DNA of 64,000 nucleotides from Sialis fuliginosa (lineage: Eukaryota > Arthropoda > Insecta > Megaloptera > Sialidae). Below are positions 63,509-64,000 of the stretch, piece after piece. Numbering within the stretch: position 1 is the first letter of the stretch; every line of letters starts with the position of its first letter. Under the pieces are notes generated by a model. The model did not search any database. It had not been told where the DNA came from and was given only the letters and a program-made list of their open reading frames with translations. The stretch spans positions 17,641,001 through 17,705,000 of the forward strand of contig OY540813.1 of the NCBI GenBank assembly GCA_961205875.1, in the 5' to 3' direction. Position numbers and translations under genes: made by a program.

Positions 63509-63634
63509 GCCGTGTTTAGACCAAAAAAACAAAACAACAATATCGGTTTTTTTTGACAAAACAGCAACAAACTCATTTTTAAATACGAAGTATTTTAAAA
63601 ACGCTGTTTTGTCTTTTTGGTCTAAACATGTTCA
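63509..63634. mobile_element. MITE family 3, second copy
   Basis: It starts TGCCGTGTTTAGACC and ends TTTGGTCTAAACATGTTCA, like the 10696-10834 element. It abuts the LINE remnant at 63385-63475. Confidence 0.75.
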
Positions 63635-64000
63635 TTATATGAATTTAACACCACTGGCTTAAAGTCTAATTGATGTTAGAATTGCCAATATTTCTTATTT
63701 ATTCTGTACTCAGCTTTTTTATTATCCCTGATTTAAAGTTACAGCGTGTAACCTGCAGGTAACAATATATCTTTAGAAAAATATTTAGCCCTTGGCAATT
63801 TTGTAATGACTTGTTTTGTTAAGAAAAATAAACAAAAGTGCCTATTTAAATTTTCTCTAAATTAAGCCCTTTGTATTTTTATGTACTTTACATACATAAA
63901 TGATAAAGCAATTTTAAATGTAAACTGCACTTTATAAACGTAGGAAAAGATATAAATAAGTTAATATTAATCTGGGTCAAAAAGTCCTGAAACGATGCTC

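Noticed and set aside
63196-63576. 126-codon minus-strand frame
   Set aside because: It is antisense to a LINE remnant and runs into a MITE; the plus strand carries the recognisable motif.
1-64000. tRNA, rRNA, CRISPR arrays and bacterial operon signals
   Set aside because: None was recognised by eye; the window has eukaryotic gene structure.

Overview
This window reads as nuclear DNA of an insect or a close arthropod relative. It is very AT-rich, its genes are split by spliceosomal GT-AG introns, and most of it is introns and decayed small transposons. The best marker is a Beadex/LMO-type LIM-only exon of insect character. The order cannot be fixed from sequence alone; the mix of AT-rich introns, Helitron termini of the kind common in Lepidoptera and other insects, and repeated small palindromic elements would fit Hemiptera or Lepidoptera. 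No bacterial genes, rRNA, tRNA or CRISPR array were seen.

Layout. 1-10.9 kb: noncoding, presumably upstream intron of the LMO gene, with a hAT-type MITE carrying a perfect 8-bp target duplication (6984-7538) and other short elements. 10.9-19.8 kb: the last two coding exons of a Beadex/LMO-like gene (+), separated by an 8.5-kb intron that contains a dead mariner transposase (18748-19371). 19.8-35.4 kb: gene-free, full of inverted-repeat elements. 35.5-38.0 kb: an intact six-exon gene (+) encoding a 677-residue fusion of a THAP zinc finger, a coiled coil, a pipsqueak/CENP-B-type DNA-binding region and a pogo/Tigger-like DDE domain that has lost two of its three catalytic aspartates. 38.6-43.4 kb and 52.4-60.8 kb: two paralogous three-exon genes (-) for THEM6-like hot-dog-fold proteins with a membrane anchor, with identical intron phases, i.e. 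an old tandem duplication. 61-64 kb: candidate promoter of the second THEM6-like gene, a non-autonomous Helitron with clean A|TC...CTAG|T ends, a LINE remnant and a MITE.

The THAP-DDE gene and the nearer THEM6-like gene converge tail to tail. The 576 bp between their stop codons hold a perfect 38-bp palindrome and a second stem-loop.

The genes do not form a pathway: one is a transcription cofactor, one a probable domesticated transposase acting as a DNA-binding protein, and two are acyl-CoA thioesterase-fold proteins. The most unusual items are the THAP-psq-DDE fusion, a pair of dispersed structured-RNA elements with a hammerhead-like core and a covarying outer stem (49.7 kb and 61.6 kb), a MITE nested in another MITE with an intact 8-bp duplication (50.3 kb), and a 2.2-kb foldback element with arms of about 700 bp.
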